From Luteibacter flocculans (GTDB taxonomy: Bacteria > Pseudomonadota > Gammaproteobacteria > Xanthomonadales > Rhodanobacteraceae), in contig NZ_CP063231.1 in assembly GCF_023612255.1 (NCBI RefSeq), forward strand, positions 3,392,001 to 3,456,000: a stretch of 64,000 bases of DNA. Reading direction: 5' to 3'. Under the pieces are notes generated by a model, which had not been told where the DNA came from, did no database searches, and saw nothing but the letters and a program-made list of their open reading frames with translations. Positions 44,063 to 52,319 of the stretch are shown here, piece after piece (within the stretch, counting starts at the first letter, position 1; each line of letters opens with the position of its first letter). The position numbers and the translations under genes are program-made.

Positions 44063-44890
44063 ATGACCCTCGAATTGCTCGTGCACATCCCCCGTCTGCC
44101 ACCCCAGGGCGCCGGCCTTCGCGCAGCGCTCGCCATGGCGTCGCGCCTGGGCGCGCGGCTCGACGCGATGCATGTGGTGGATCTTCCCGCCGCCGCGTTC
44201 ACGGTGCCGGAAGCAGTCCCTATGCAACTGGACGCGGTGCGACAACGTGCCAGCGATGCCAAGGCGGTAGCGAGCGATTGGGCCACCCTCCTCCAGTCAC
44301 GCAGGCTGCAGGGCAACTGGCGGGTGGGCAACGGCGATACGGTGACCTTGCTGGCCCATGCCTCGGCCGGCTACGACCTTGTGGTCATGGAGCGCTCCTC
44401 GACGATGCGTGGCGATGCCCCGGTCGGATTCGGCGTCGTTTCGCGCACCGTCTTCGCCTCGAGCCGCGGCGTGCTCGTGGTGCCCGAGGCCGCGCCTGTG
44501 GAGACGCTCGGCGATCACGTGCTCGTGGCGTGGAGCGGTAGCCGTGAGTCCGCCCTCGCGGTGCGCTCGTCGTTGCCCCTGCTGCGCAAGGCGTCGCGGG
44601 TGACCGTGATCGACGGCAGCCGCGACGAGGACGTCGGCACCTGCGCTCTGCCGGATACCGACATCTGCGGCTGGCTGCAGACCCATGGGGTCACAGCCGA
44701 GGTGCGCCGCCTCGACGACGCGGCGCTGCCGTCGCCGGGCCCCGCCCTGCTGGAACTGGCGCACGCGGAGAACGCGGATCTCATCGTCATGGGCGCATGG
44801 GGTCGGTCACGACTGTCGGAAATGGTGCTCGGCGGCACCACGCGCTACCTCTTCATGCAGTCCGACGTACCGATGCTCGTGGCGCACTGA
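44063..44890 (+). CDS. universal stress protein, tandem domain
   Basis: A 275-residue UspA-type protein. The C-terminal domain keeps the nucleotide motif LIVMGAWGRSRLSEMVLGGTTRYLF in the GxxGRS position. The N-terminal domain has a partly degenerate VVMERSSTMRG loop. Two domains in one chain are common. ATP-binding members dampen stress. The ATG at 44063 is preferred over a GTG 15 bp upstream; neither has a clear ribosome site. Confidence 0.88.
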   Translation: MTLELLVHIPRLPPQGAGLRAALAMASRLGARLDAMHVVDLPAAAFTVPEAVPMQLDAVRQRASDAKAVASDWATLLQSRRLQGNWRVGNGDTVTLLAHASAGYDLVVMERSSTMRGDAPVGFGVVSRTVFASSRGVLVVPEAAPVETLGDHVLVAWSGSRESALAVRSSLPLLRKASRVTVIDGSRDEDVGTCALPDTDICGWLQTHGVTAEVRRLDDAALPSPGPALLELAHAENADLIVMGAWGRSRLSEMVLGGTTRYLFMQSDVPMLVAH

Positions 44891-45039
44891 CGGCCGCCTG
44901 GACGTCCATACATCCCTATTGCAAGTTCTCGCAACGCACGCCTAATCTGCAACCGGACCCGAACACGATCCCCGCCGGCCCCCACCGGCCGTGTTCCCGA
45001 CCGCGCATCACCTTCCCCCCACGTTGCAGGAGGTGGCTC

Positions 45040-45708
45040 ATGTCGTTCGCTCGTCCGCAGTCCCTGGCCGGAGTCCATCCGGATACCGTCCGCATCGTCG
45101 CCATGAGTGCGGCCATTGCGCTCAATGCCGCCGCCCTGCTTGCCGTGATGCGGCCCATAGTGGCGACGTTGTCGCCTGCCCCGCTCCCATCGCCGACCAT
45201 TCGCCTGATCGACCATCCGGTGGAGCCAACGGTGGTTCCACCTCCATCGATTCTTCTGAAGCCCCTTCCACCGAAGGTACAGGCGCAACCCACCCGGACG
45301 CCGAAGACGGTCGAAGTCGTGCCGCAACAGGTGCAGGCACCGAGCGACGAAGGGCATGTGCCCGTAACGCTCACGACGCCGACCGAGGTGGCCCCGACGT
45401 CACCCACCACCGAACAGGCAGCACCAGCGGAGGAACGGCTGGCCTACGTCTCGGCACCCGTCCCGGCATATCCACGCGCGGCGATCGGCGCCCGCATGCA
45501 GGGCACGGTGACGCTCCGCGTGCTGGTCGACGAAACGGGCAAGCCTATCGATGTGGTCGTGGAGAACACCAGCGGCCACGAACTGCTCGACAAGGCGGCG
45601 CGCGATCAGGTCCTGGCCCGGTGGCGATTCCAGCCAGCCACCGCGAACGGCCATGCAGTCAAGGCGTGGGCGCGTGTGCCGATCACCTTCGACCTGCGTC
45701 ATACCTGA
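45040..45708 (+). CDS. tonB: TonB energy transducer
   Basis: A 222-residue protein with a short N-terminal region and one membrane helix (VRIVAMSAAIALNAAALLAVM), a Pro-rich periplasmic spacer (about 60-125) and a C-terminal TonB domain. The latter has YVSAPVPAYPRAAIGARMQGTVTLRVLVDETG and RDQVLARWRFQPA. It transmits proton-motive force to outer-membrane receptors such as the one at 30855. AGGAGG at 45028-45033 precedes the ATG. No exbBD genes are adjacent. Confidence 0.9.
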   Translation: MSFARPQSLAGVHPDTVRIVAMSAAIALNAAALLAVMRPIVATLSPAPLPSPTIRLIDHPVEPTVVPPPSILLKPLPPKVQAQPTRTPKTVEVVPQQVQAPSDEGHVPVTLTTPTEVAPTSPTTEQAAPAEERLAYVSAPVPAYPRAAIGARMQGTVTLRVLVDETGKPIDVVVENTSGHELLDKAARDQVLARWRFQPATANGHAVKAWARVPITFDLRHT

Positions 45709-45715
45709 CGAAACC

Positions 45716-45746
45716 GGGAGGGCGCCGCGCTGCGGTCCCTCCCTTT
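45716..45746. terminator. terminator hairpin after tonB
   Basis: GGGAGGG (45716-45722) pairs with CCCTCCC (45737-45743), with inner CCGC/GCGG pairs, followed by TTT. It lies between the convergent ends of tonB and the gene at 45759. Confidence 0.7.
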
Positions 45747-45758
45747 CCGCGCCGGTGA

Positions 45759-46043
45759 TCAGCGCGGCATGACCACCACGTCGGGCTTGCGGTTGGCCCG
45801 GGCGATGGCCCAGACCAACAGGGCCAGAAGCCCCACGGGGATCAGGATGGGCAGCAGTGCCACCATCACGACCGGCGCCACGAGCAGCATCACCACGCCG
45901 CCGATCACGGCGCCCAGGATGCTGCCGAGCAGGCTGAACACACCGCCGATGATGCCGAAAGCGAGCTTCAGCACCGCGCCGACCAGCGCAAAGACCAGGC
46001 AGAAGCCCGCGGCGAGGATGACGAGCGAGGTAAGGACGATCAT
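45759..46043 (-). CDS. small hydrophobic membrane protein
   Basis: A 94-residue protein that is almost entirely hydrophobic. Three helices (LVILAAGFCLVFALVGAVL, FGIIGGVFSLLGSILGAVIGG, VVMLLVAPVVMVALLPILI) are followed by a short basic tail (ARANRKPDVVVMPR). It resembles small envelope-stress membrane proteins in general shape only. No family is named. It converges with tonB. Confidence 0.7.
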   Translation of the reverse strand: MIVLTSLVILAAGFCLVFALVGAVLKLAFGIIGGVFSLLGSILGAVIGGVVMLLVAPVVMVALLPILIPVGLLALLVWAIARANRKPDVVVMPR

Positions 46044-46202
46044 GGCGGTTCTCCGTGGACGGGACGACCGCGCGAGGGCGGTCGCCGGTTCGATGCACGG
46101 TTTCGTGAAAGGGTTTAACCCTCTCGCGAAAGCCCGAGGTTACGACGGTTTAACAGGCCCCATGCTCCACTCCCCGCCAGTCGATCTACCGGACGCGCCT
46201 TC

Positions 46203-46781
46203 ATGGGCAAGCGTTTTTCCATCATCCGAACCTTGCGCGACATCGCGTTCGACCTGTCGGACGCCGCACACCCCGACCTCGCCTCCATGGGGCGCGAGAT
46301 CGGGCGCGTGTTGCATGGTCGCAGCACCGAGCTGGCCTCCACGCTGGGCCCGCTGCGCGAGCGTCGACGCGGGTTCGAGCGCTGGATGCTGGCCGAGCGG
46401 ACGCGTCCGCCCGTCAGTGTGCTGGTGCTCGCGTGGCCGCCGGGCTATGCCACGCCGGTGCACGATCACGGTGGGCTATGGGGCCTCGAGGCCACCATCG
46501 CGGGCGCTATCGAAGTGGAGTCCTTCGATAAGGACGACGCCGATGCCTCGCTGCGCAGCACCGGCCGGACGTGGCTGGGCCCTGGGGATGCCACGTGGTT
46601 CGACGCCACCGAGCAGCATGCCCATCGATGCCGCAATTTGTCGCGGCACGACACAGCCCTCACGCTTCACGTATACGGTGGCGATCTGGCACAGTACCTC
46701 GCGTATGAGCAGCCCGGTCCCTCCGGACACTGGATCGCACGACCGAGGCAATCGATCATTGCGGGACGCCTGACGGCCTGA
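46203..46781 (+). CDS. cysteine-dioxygenase-like cupin
   Basis: A 192-residue protein. The cupin motif VHDHGGLWGLEATIAG (His95 and His97 as metal ligands) and a later DATEQHAHRCRN (His139) match the cysteine dioxygenase family, which oxidises cysteine or small thiols using iron. The crosslinked Tyr-Cys pair of mammalian enzymes is not evident, as usual in bacterial 3-mercaptopropionate-type members. The next gene, 47 bp away, encodes an FAD/NAD(P) protein, suggesting a joint redox pathway. Confidence 0.8.
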   Translation: MGKRFSIIRTLRDIAFDLSDAAHPDLASMGREIGRVLHGRSTELASTLGPLRERRRGFERWMLAERTRPPVSVLVLAWPPGYATPVHDHGGLWGLEATIAGAIEVESFDKDDADASLRSTGRTWLGPGDATWFDATEQHAHRCRNLSRHDTALTLHVYGGDLAQYLAYEQPGPSGHWIARPRQSIIAGRLTA

Positions 46782-46828
46782 CGGTCTCACGGCCCTCCAC
46801 CCCCCAAGAACGGGCGAAGGACCAAAGC

Positions 46829-48223
46829 ATGTTTCACAAGGTCGCCATCATTGGCGGTGGCGCAGCAGCGGCGACGCTGGTGAGCGAGTTGTTGGAGCGA
46901 CGCACACCGCGTCCGCTCCATCTCGACTGGTATTGCGGCGCTCCGGGCGCCGGTCGCGGCGTGGCTTACGGCACGCCGTCGGAACGCCATCTGCTCAACG
47001 TACGCGCCGCGTCGATGGGCATGTTCGTCAGCAAACCCGGTGGGTTCCTCGAATACGCCCAGGCGCTCGATCCCACCGTGAAGGGCTCGGACTTCCTGCC
47101 GCGGCGCATGTACGGCGATTTCCTGCAGTCGCGCGTCACGCAGGCGGTGAAGAACGCCCCCTCGCTCGGTCACGACGTCAACGTGTTGCCCTTTCCCGCC
47201 GATTCGCTGGTGCCTTCGGCGGACGGCGTCACCATCGGCTACGGCGACGAGACCTCCCAGGCCGACGCCGCGGTGCTCGCCATCGGCTCGCTGCCACCGC
47301 GCCCGTTGCCCGGCGTGGAAGACGCCGCCATCGCGAGCGGCCGTTACGTCACCGATCCCTGGCCGTTCCTCGCCTCGGCCGAGGACGACGATCGCCCGTT
47401 GCGCGTGCTGGTCATCGGCCTCGGCCTCACGGCTGTCGATGTGCTGCTGGAGCTGTCCAGTCGCTGGCCCAACGCACACTTCGATGCGCTGTCGCGCCAT
47501 GGCAAGTTGCCCGAACCGCATCTCTCCGCCGCGTCGGCACCCAACGACGATGGCGGCGAACTGATCGAATCCATGCGCGACGATCCGAATCTGCGCGTCT
47601 GGCTGCGCCGTCTGCGCGACGCCGCCGCACAGGCCGAGGACTGGCGCACGGTAGTGGACGGCATGCGTCCGCATACGCAGTCGCTGTGGCGCGAACTGCC
47701 TGCCAAGGAACGCGCACGCTTCCTGCGCCACGCCCGCTGGGCGTGGGAGCGGGCACGCCATCGCATGCCACCGCAGGTCGCGGCACGCGTCGCGGCGCTC
47801 GAAGCCGAAGGTCGTCTGCACCGGGGTCGCGGTCGCATGCGCTCGGTTCACCTCACGCCGCAAGGCAAGCTCGACGTGGCGAGCGCCGTGCCCGGTGGCA
47901 ATGAAACGATTGCCGGGTACGACATCGTGATCCAGACCGTGGGTCTCAACACCGATACGCAGCGCACCGAGCACCGCCTCATTCGTCAGTTGGTGCTCGG
48001 TGGTCTCGTGACGCCGGACCCGCAAGGGCTGGGCCTCGCGGCGCTGCCGGACGGTCATCTGCTGGACGGTGCGGGCAAGCCCCGGGCGAACCTCTTCGCC
48101 ATCGGCAGTCTCCTGCGTGGTGCGTTGTGGGAATCCACGGCAATCCCCGAGATCCGCAAGCAGGCGCAGGGCGTGGCGAACATGCTTCTCGCCGAAAAGC
48201 CGGAACGCGTCGCGGCACGCTGA
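46829..48223 (+). CDS. FAD/NAD(P)-binding oxidoreductase-like protein
   Basis: A 464-residue protein of the FAD-NAD(P)-binding family. The dinucleotide motif GGGAAAATLVSE lies near the N-terminus. GVAYGTPSERHLLNVRAASMG is the conserved second block. An NADP-type LVIGLGLTAVDVLLELS motif is at about 192-208, and the C-terminal LFAIGSLLRGALWESTAIPEIR is family-specific. It is likely a soluble flavoprotein monooxygenase or related oxidoreductase. It is cotranscribed with the cysteine-dioxygenase-like gene upstream. Confidence 0.85.
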   Translation: MFHKVAIIGGGAAAATLVSELLERRTPRPLHLDWYCGAPGAGRGVAYGTPSERHLLNVRAASMGMFVSKPGGFLEYAQALDPTVKGSDFLPRRMYGDFLQSRVTQAVKNAPSLGHDVNVLPFPADSLVPSADGVTIGYGDETSQADAAVLAIGSLPPRPLPGVEDAAIASGRYVTDPWPFLASAEDDDRPLRVLVIGLGLTAVDVLLELSSRWPNAHFDALSRHGKLPEPHLSAASAPNDDGGELIESMRDDPNLRVWLRRLRDAAAQAEDWRTVVDGMRPHTQSLWRELPAKERARFLRHARWAWERARHRMPPQVAARVAALEAEGRLHRGRGRMRSVHLTPQGKLDVASAVPGGNETIAGYDIVIQTVGLNTDTQRTEHRLIRQLVLGGLVTPDPQGLGLAALPDGHLLDGAGKPRANLFAIGSLLRGALWESTAIPEIRKQAQGVANMLLAEKPERVAAR

Positions 48224-48238
48224 ATCGCGTGGCCGCCC

Positions 48239-48264
48239 CGCCGCTGGAGCGTGCTCCAGCGGCG
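48239..48264. terminator. perfect hairpin between convergent genes
   Basis: A 12 bp self-complementary stem (48239-48250 with 48253-48264; core CCGCTGGAGC GT GCTCCAGCGG) separates the gene ending at 48223 from the exporter ending at 48275. There is no strong U-tract. Confidence 0.5.
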
Positions 48265-48274
48265 ATTACTTTCA

Positions 48275-49459
48275 TCAGGTGCAAGAGGCCGCAACGAGCG
48301 GTGCACGCCGTTCGATGGCAACGCTCGCGATCGTCGCCAGCAGCCCCGCCACGGTGACCGCCGCGCCAGCAAGGCTCACCACCGGCATGGCATAGCCCGC
48401 GGCAAGCACGGCGCCACCCAACCACGCCCCACCGGCATTGCCGAGATTGAAGGCGGCAATGTTGAGCGTGGACGCCAGATTCGGTGCCTCGCCCGCCACG
48501 TGCACGACACGCGACTGCAGCGGCGCGACCGTGGCGAAGGCCGCGATGCCCCACACGAACACCGTGACGATAGCGCCGACCGTCGAGTGCATGGTCCATG
48601 CGAACAGAACCAGCAGGAGTGTCAACACCACAAGGATGCCCGCCAGCGACGGCATGAGCTTCCAGTCCGCCAGACGACCGCCAAGGATGTTGCCCAACGT
48701 GGTACCTAGCCCGAACAGCACCAGCACGGCGCCGGTCCAGTGCGGGCTGATGTGCGACTGCTGCTGCAGGATCGGGGCGATATAGGTGAACACGGTGAAC
48801 ACGCCGCCGAATCCGAGCACCGTCATGCCCAGGGCGATGAGCACCTGCGGCTCGCGCAGTACGCGCATCTCGCGCGCCATGTGCGGCGCCTTCAGCCCCG
48901 GCAAGGCCGGAACGAAACGCGCCACCGCGAACGCCGCGGCCACGCCGAGGCCGGTCACCGCCCAGAACGTCGCCCGCCAACCGGCCCATTGGCCGAGAAA
49001 GGTGCCAAAGGGCACGCCCAGCACGTTCGCCAACGTGAGGCCCGCGAACATGAGCGCGATGGCACGCGAGCGCTGGCTGGTCGGGACGAGGTGCGCGGCT
49101 ACCACGGCACCGATGCCGAAGAACGAGCCGTGGCAGAACGCGGCGACGATACGCGCCACCATCAGCACGCCGTAGCTCGGTGCCACGGCACAGAGCAGGT
49201 TGCCGACGATGAACAGGCCCATCAGCAGAAGCAGAGCGCTCTTGCGCTCCAGCCTCGCGGTCAGCGCGGCGAGAATGGGAGCGCCCACTGCCACGCCGAG
49301 GGCGTAGCCGGACACCAGCATGCCTGCGGCGGGAATGTCCACGCGGAGGTCGGCCGCCACTTCGGGCAGCAGACCCATGATCACGAATTCGGTGGTGCCG
49401 ATGGCGAAAGCCGCCACGGCGAGTGCCATCAGTGGCAGGCGGGACGAAGGGAGGTTCAT
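48275..49459 (-). CDS. MFS exporter, AraJ/YdhP-like
   Basis: A 394-residue MFS transporter of the DHA1 drug/sugar efflux group. Twelve helices are visible, beginning with LMALAVAAFAIGTTEFVIMGLL, the motif typical of AraJ/PbuE-type exporters. Later blocks RSRAIALMFAGLTLANVLGVPFGTFLG and the second-half ARLERKSALLLLMG are also of this group. Substrate is unknown. It is transcribed alone, divergently from the phospholipase-type synthase. Confidence 0.88.
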   Translation of the reverse strand: MNLPSSRLPLMALAVAAFAIGTTEFVIMGLLPEVAADLRVDIPAAGMLVSGYALGVAVGAPILAALTARLERKSALLLLMGLFIVGNLLCAVAPSYGVLMVARIVAAFCHGSFFGIGAVVAAHLVPTSQRSRAIALMFAGLTLANVLGVPFGTFLGQWAGWRATFWAVTGLGVAAAFAVARFVPALPGLKAPHMAREMRVLREPQVLIALGMTVLGFGGVFTVFTYIAPILQQQSHISPHWTGAVLVLFGLGTTLGNILGGRLADWKLMPSLAGILVVLTLLLVLFAWTMHSTVGAIVTVFVWGIAAFATVAPLQSRVVHVAGEAPNLASTLNIAAFNLGNAGGAWLGGAVLAAGYAMPVVSLAGAAVTVAGLLATIASVAIERRAPLVAASCT

Positions 49460-49575
49460 GGGTTAGGCTCGGTGGAAAGCGATACCGCCCATTGTCCCGA
49501 CATGAGAACCATGCAAAAACGCTCCCTGGCGCCAAAGACTGTTGCCGCAGATGCGAAAGTGGGGGTCACTGCGCC

Positions 49576-50997
49576 GTGATCGCCACTGTCATCGCCATCA
49601 CGGCACTCGCCCTGCATGTGGCGGGCGTGTTCGCCGCCATGCATGCCGTCATGCATACGCGCACCGCGCAGGGAGCATTCGCCTGGGTGCTGGGCCTGGT
49701 CCTGCTTCCCTACGTGACCCTGGTGCCTTACCTGTTCCTGGGTTCCAGCCACTTCGGCGGATACGTGGACCTGCATCGGCAGCGGCAGTCGCGCTTCTTC
49801 GTGCTGCATGAGGAGGCCGCGCAGTCCACCTGGCTCGGCACGCTGGCCCACTCGGAACCCGTGCGCGACGCCCGCTACGACGCGATCGGGCGGATGCTGA
49901 AGACGGCGATGCACGGCGGCAACGCGCTGTCTCTGCACGTAGACGGCGAAGCAGCCTTCACGGCTATGTTCGAAGCGATCGCACGCGCGGAACGCTATGT
50001 GCTGGTGCAGTTCTTCATCATCCACGACGACGTGCTGGGCCGTCGCCTGCGCGACGCCTTGCTCGAACGGGCCGCCGCGGGCGTCGAGGTCTGTCTTCTC
50101 TACGACAGCGTCGGCAGCCACGCCTTGCCCGACGCGTACGTCGATCGGCTCCGCGACGGAGGCGTGCGCGTGCGCCGCTTCGCCACGCGTCGCTGGCGCA
50201 ACCGCTTTCAGCTGAACTTCCGCAATCATCGCAAGGTGCTCGTGATCGATGGCGTGCGCGGCTTCGTCGGCGGGCTCAATGCCGGCGACGAATACCTGGG
50301 TGCAAAGCCGCCGCTGTCGCCATGGCGCGACACCCACATGCAGATCGAAGGCCCCGCCGTGGCCGACCTCCAACGTGCGTTCGCGGAAGACTGGTACTGG
50401 GTCACCGGCGAGCGCCCGCCGCATGCACCGCCACCGGAACGCTGTGGCCGTGCAGCAAGCATGATCGTCGCGACGGGCCCGGCTGACCGGCAGGAAAGCT
50501 GCTCGCTGTTCTTCACCCAGGCGATCCACGCTGCGACGAAACGCGTGTGGATCACCACGCCCTACTTCGTGCCGGACCAGGCCGTATTCGGCGCGTTGCG
50601 CCTGGCGGTGTTCCGCGGTGTGGACGTACGCATCCTCATTCCGTCCCGCCCCGATCACCGCACGGTCTTCATGGCGTCCACGCTCTACGCGCATGAAGCC
50701 ATCGTGGCGGGTATCCGCATGTTCCGCTACCAGCCGGGCTTCGTGCATCAGAAGGTGATGCTGATCGACGACGACACGGCGGTCGTCGGCAGCATGAATC
50801 TCGACAACCGCAGCTTCCGGCTCAACTTCGAGATCGCAGCGTTGAACGTCGACCAAGCCTTTGCCGCCGACGTCGAGGCCATGCTCGAAGCCGACTTCGC
50901 AAGAAGTGACGAAGTGAATCCCAACGACTATCGACGGCTCTCGTATTTCCGCCGCGTGGCGCTGCACGTCGCACGATTGTTCGACCCCATCCTCTAG
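49576..50997 (+). CDS. cls: cardiolipin synthase (PLD family)
   Basis: A 473-residue membrane enzyme making cardiolipin by condensing phosphatidylglycerol. Two N-terminal helices (about 1-20 and 35-56) are followed by two PLD motifs: HRKVLVID (His218, Lys220, Asp225) and HQKVMLID (His391, Lys393, Asp398). Both have the usual Gly/Asn follow-ups (GGLNAGDEY, GSMNLDNRS). The GTG at 49576 is chosen because the first helix begins there; the upstream frame is open. Confidence 0.92.
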   Translation: MIATVIAITALALHVAGVFAAMHAVMHTRTAQGAFAWVLGLVLLPYVTLVPYLFLGSSHFGGYVDLHRQRQSRFFVLHEEAAQSTWLGTLAHSEPVRDARYDAIGRMLKTAMHGGNALSLHVDGEAAFTAMFEAIARAERYVLVQFFIIHDDVLGRRLRDALLERAAAGVEVCLLYDSVGSHALPDAYVDRLRDGGVRVRRFATRRWRNRFQLNFRNHRKVLVIDGVRGFVGGLNAGDEYLGAKPPLSPWRDTHMQIEGPAVADLQRAFAEDWYWVTGERPPHAPPPERCGRAASMIVATGPADRQESCSLFFTQAIHAATKRVWITTPYFVPDQAVFGALRLAVFRGVDVRILIPSRPDHRTVFMASTLYAHEAIVAGIRMFRYQPGFVHQKVMLIDDDTAVVGSMNLDNRSFRLNFEIAALNVDQAFAADVEAMLEADFARSDEVNPNDYRRLSYFRRVALHVARLFDPIL

Positions 50998-51114
50998 GGA
51001 TAGGGTGACGTTCGTACCTTGCGCACACCGGCCGTTCGCGCCAGTCTTGCGACACGCCAATGGCGTCGCGCGCAACGCGCACTCCCTCACACCGGCCCTG
51101 GGAAACCCGTCCAC

Positions 51115-51873
51115 ATGCTTCGCATTCTTGCCGCTCTCACTGCCATGGTCGCGACTGCTGCCGCAGCCGATCCTTCCCATTTCGTCGAACGCTCGGTCGA
51201 TCTGCACGGCAAGACCTACCGCTACCAGGTCTTCGTTCCCGCCGATCTGCACAAGCCGCCCGCGGTGGTGCTGTTCCTCCACGGTAGTGGCGAGCGCGGC
51301 AACGACAACCAGAAGCAGATGTCGCAGGGCCTGCCGCCGTGGTTGAAGCAACACACCGATTTTCCCGCGGTCGTCGTGATCCCGCAGGCGCCCGATGACA
51401 CCGAATGGACCGATCCCGCCGACACCGCGCTGGCCATGGCCGCGTTGGAGAAAAGCGTGAAGGAATTCCACGGCGATCGTAAGCGCCTCTACGTCACCGG
51501 CCTGTCCATGGGCGGCTATGGGGCGTGGCAACTCGCGGTGGATCATCCGGGCACGTTCGCGGCTGCGGCCATCATCTGCGGGGGCATCGAGGTGCTCGAT
51601 CCCGAAGATCGCGATCTCTACGTGCATGCACCGAAAGGCAGCGATCCGTTTGCCTGGGTGGCCGAACACATCGGCAAACTACCGGTTTGGATCTTCCATG
51701 GTGGCGACGACAACGTCGTGCCCACCGAGCAGTCGCGCAAGATGCATGCGGCGCTGGTCAAGCTCGGCAAGGACGTGAAGTACACCGAGTTTCCCGGTGT
51801 GAATCATGGTTCGTGGGAGAAGGCGTATGCCACGCCGGATCTGTGGGACTGGATGTTCAGCCACACGCTGTAA
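51115..51873 (+). CDS. exported alpha/beta hydrolase, esterase/PHB-depolymerase-like
   Basis: A 252-residue protein with a signal peptide (MLRILAALTAMVATAAA). Oxyanion strand FLHGSGERGND, nucleophile Ser in TGLSMGGYGAW, acid in FHGGDDNVVPTEQ, His in GVNHGSWEKAY. This is the dienelactone-hydrolase/phospholipase-carboxylesterase type, common in exported polyester or cell-wall esterases. The ATG at 51115 starts the signal peptide. It follows the cardiolipin synthase on the same strand after about 117 bp. Confidence 0.88.
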   Translation: MLRILAALTAMVATAAAADPSHFVERSVDLHGKTYRYQVFVPADLHKPPAVVLFLHGSGERGNDNQKQMSQGLPPWLKQHTDFPAVVVIPQAPDDTEWTDPADTALAMAALEKSVKEFHGDRKRLYVTGLSMGGYGAWQLAVDHPGTFAAAAIICGGIEVLDPEDRDLYVHAPKGSDPFAWVAEHIGKLPVWIFHGGDDNVVPTEQSRKMHAALVKLGKDVKYTEFPGVNHGSWEKAYATPDLWDWMFSHTL

Positions 51874-51886
51874 TCGCAGCAGGCAG

Positions 51887-51914
51887 GCATGCGCCAGTCA
51901 GGACTGGCGCATGC
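51887..51914. terminator. 13 bp perfect hairpin at convergent gene ends
   Basis: GCATGCGCCAGTC (51887-51899) and GACTGGCGCATGC (51902-51914) form a perfect palindrome with a 2 nt centre. It includes the stop codon of the minus-strand gene at 51898. It has no U-tract, but lies between convergent stops. Confidence 0.55.
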
Positions 51915-52290
51915 TCGCGAAGAGGCGCTTCAAGCCGCCGGAGAACATGGCCCAACCCAGGCACACGCCCACCAGCGCGCCGACGAACTCGAAGAACACG
52001 CGCAGGCCGATCGCGTCCGGATCGTGCACGGCGGCAAGCTTGGCCTTCAACAAGGTCAGCGACTGCAACGGCGCCATGTTGAAATAGAACAGATCCCACA
52101 TGTCCTGGCCCGAGGCCAGCGCCACGGCAAAGACGTAGGCAATGGCGAGTTCCTTACCCGGGCTCCAGCCGTCGTTCCTGACGATGGCACGCAGCACACC
52201 GTAGGCGATGATGCCCACGAGCAAGGCGATGGCGCCCGTTTCCAAGGCACCCACCATGCCGTAGCCCATCCAACTGCGATCGTATGGCAT
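51898..52290 (-). CDS. hypothetical membrane protein
   Basis: A 130-residue protein with three helices (MVGALETGAIALLVGIIAYGVLRAI, ELAIAYVFAVALASGQD, LRVFFEFVGALVGVCLGWAMFSGG). No family is recognised. It is transcribed after the MFS gene on the same strand, about 29 bp away, and may share its promoter. Confidence 0.7.
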   Translation of the reverse strand: MPYDRSWMGYGMVGALETGAIALLVGIIAYGVLRAIVRNDGWSPGKELAIAYVFAVALASGQDMWDLFYFNMAPLQSLTLLKAKLAAVHDPDAIGLRVFFEFVGALVGVCLGWAMFSGGLKRLFASMRQS

Positions 52291-52319
52291 GCGGAACCTC
52301 TAGCGGGGGGACAGGCGCA

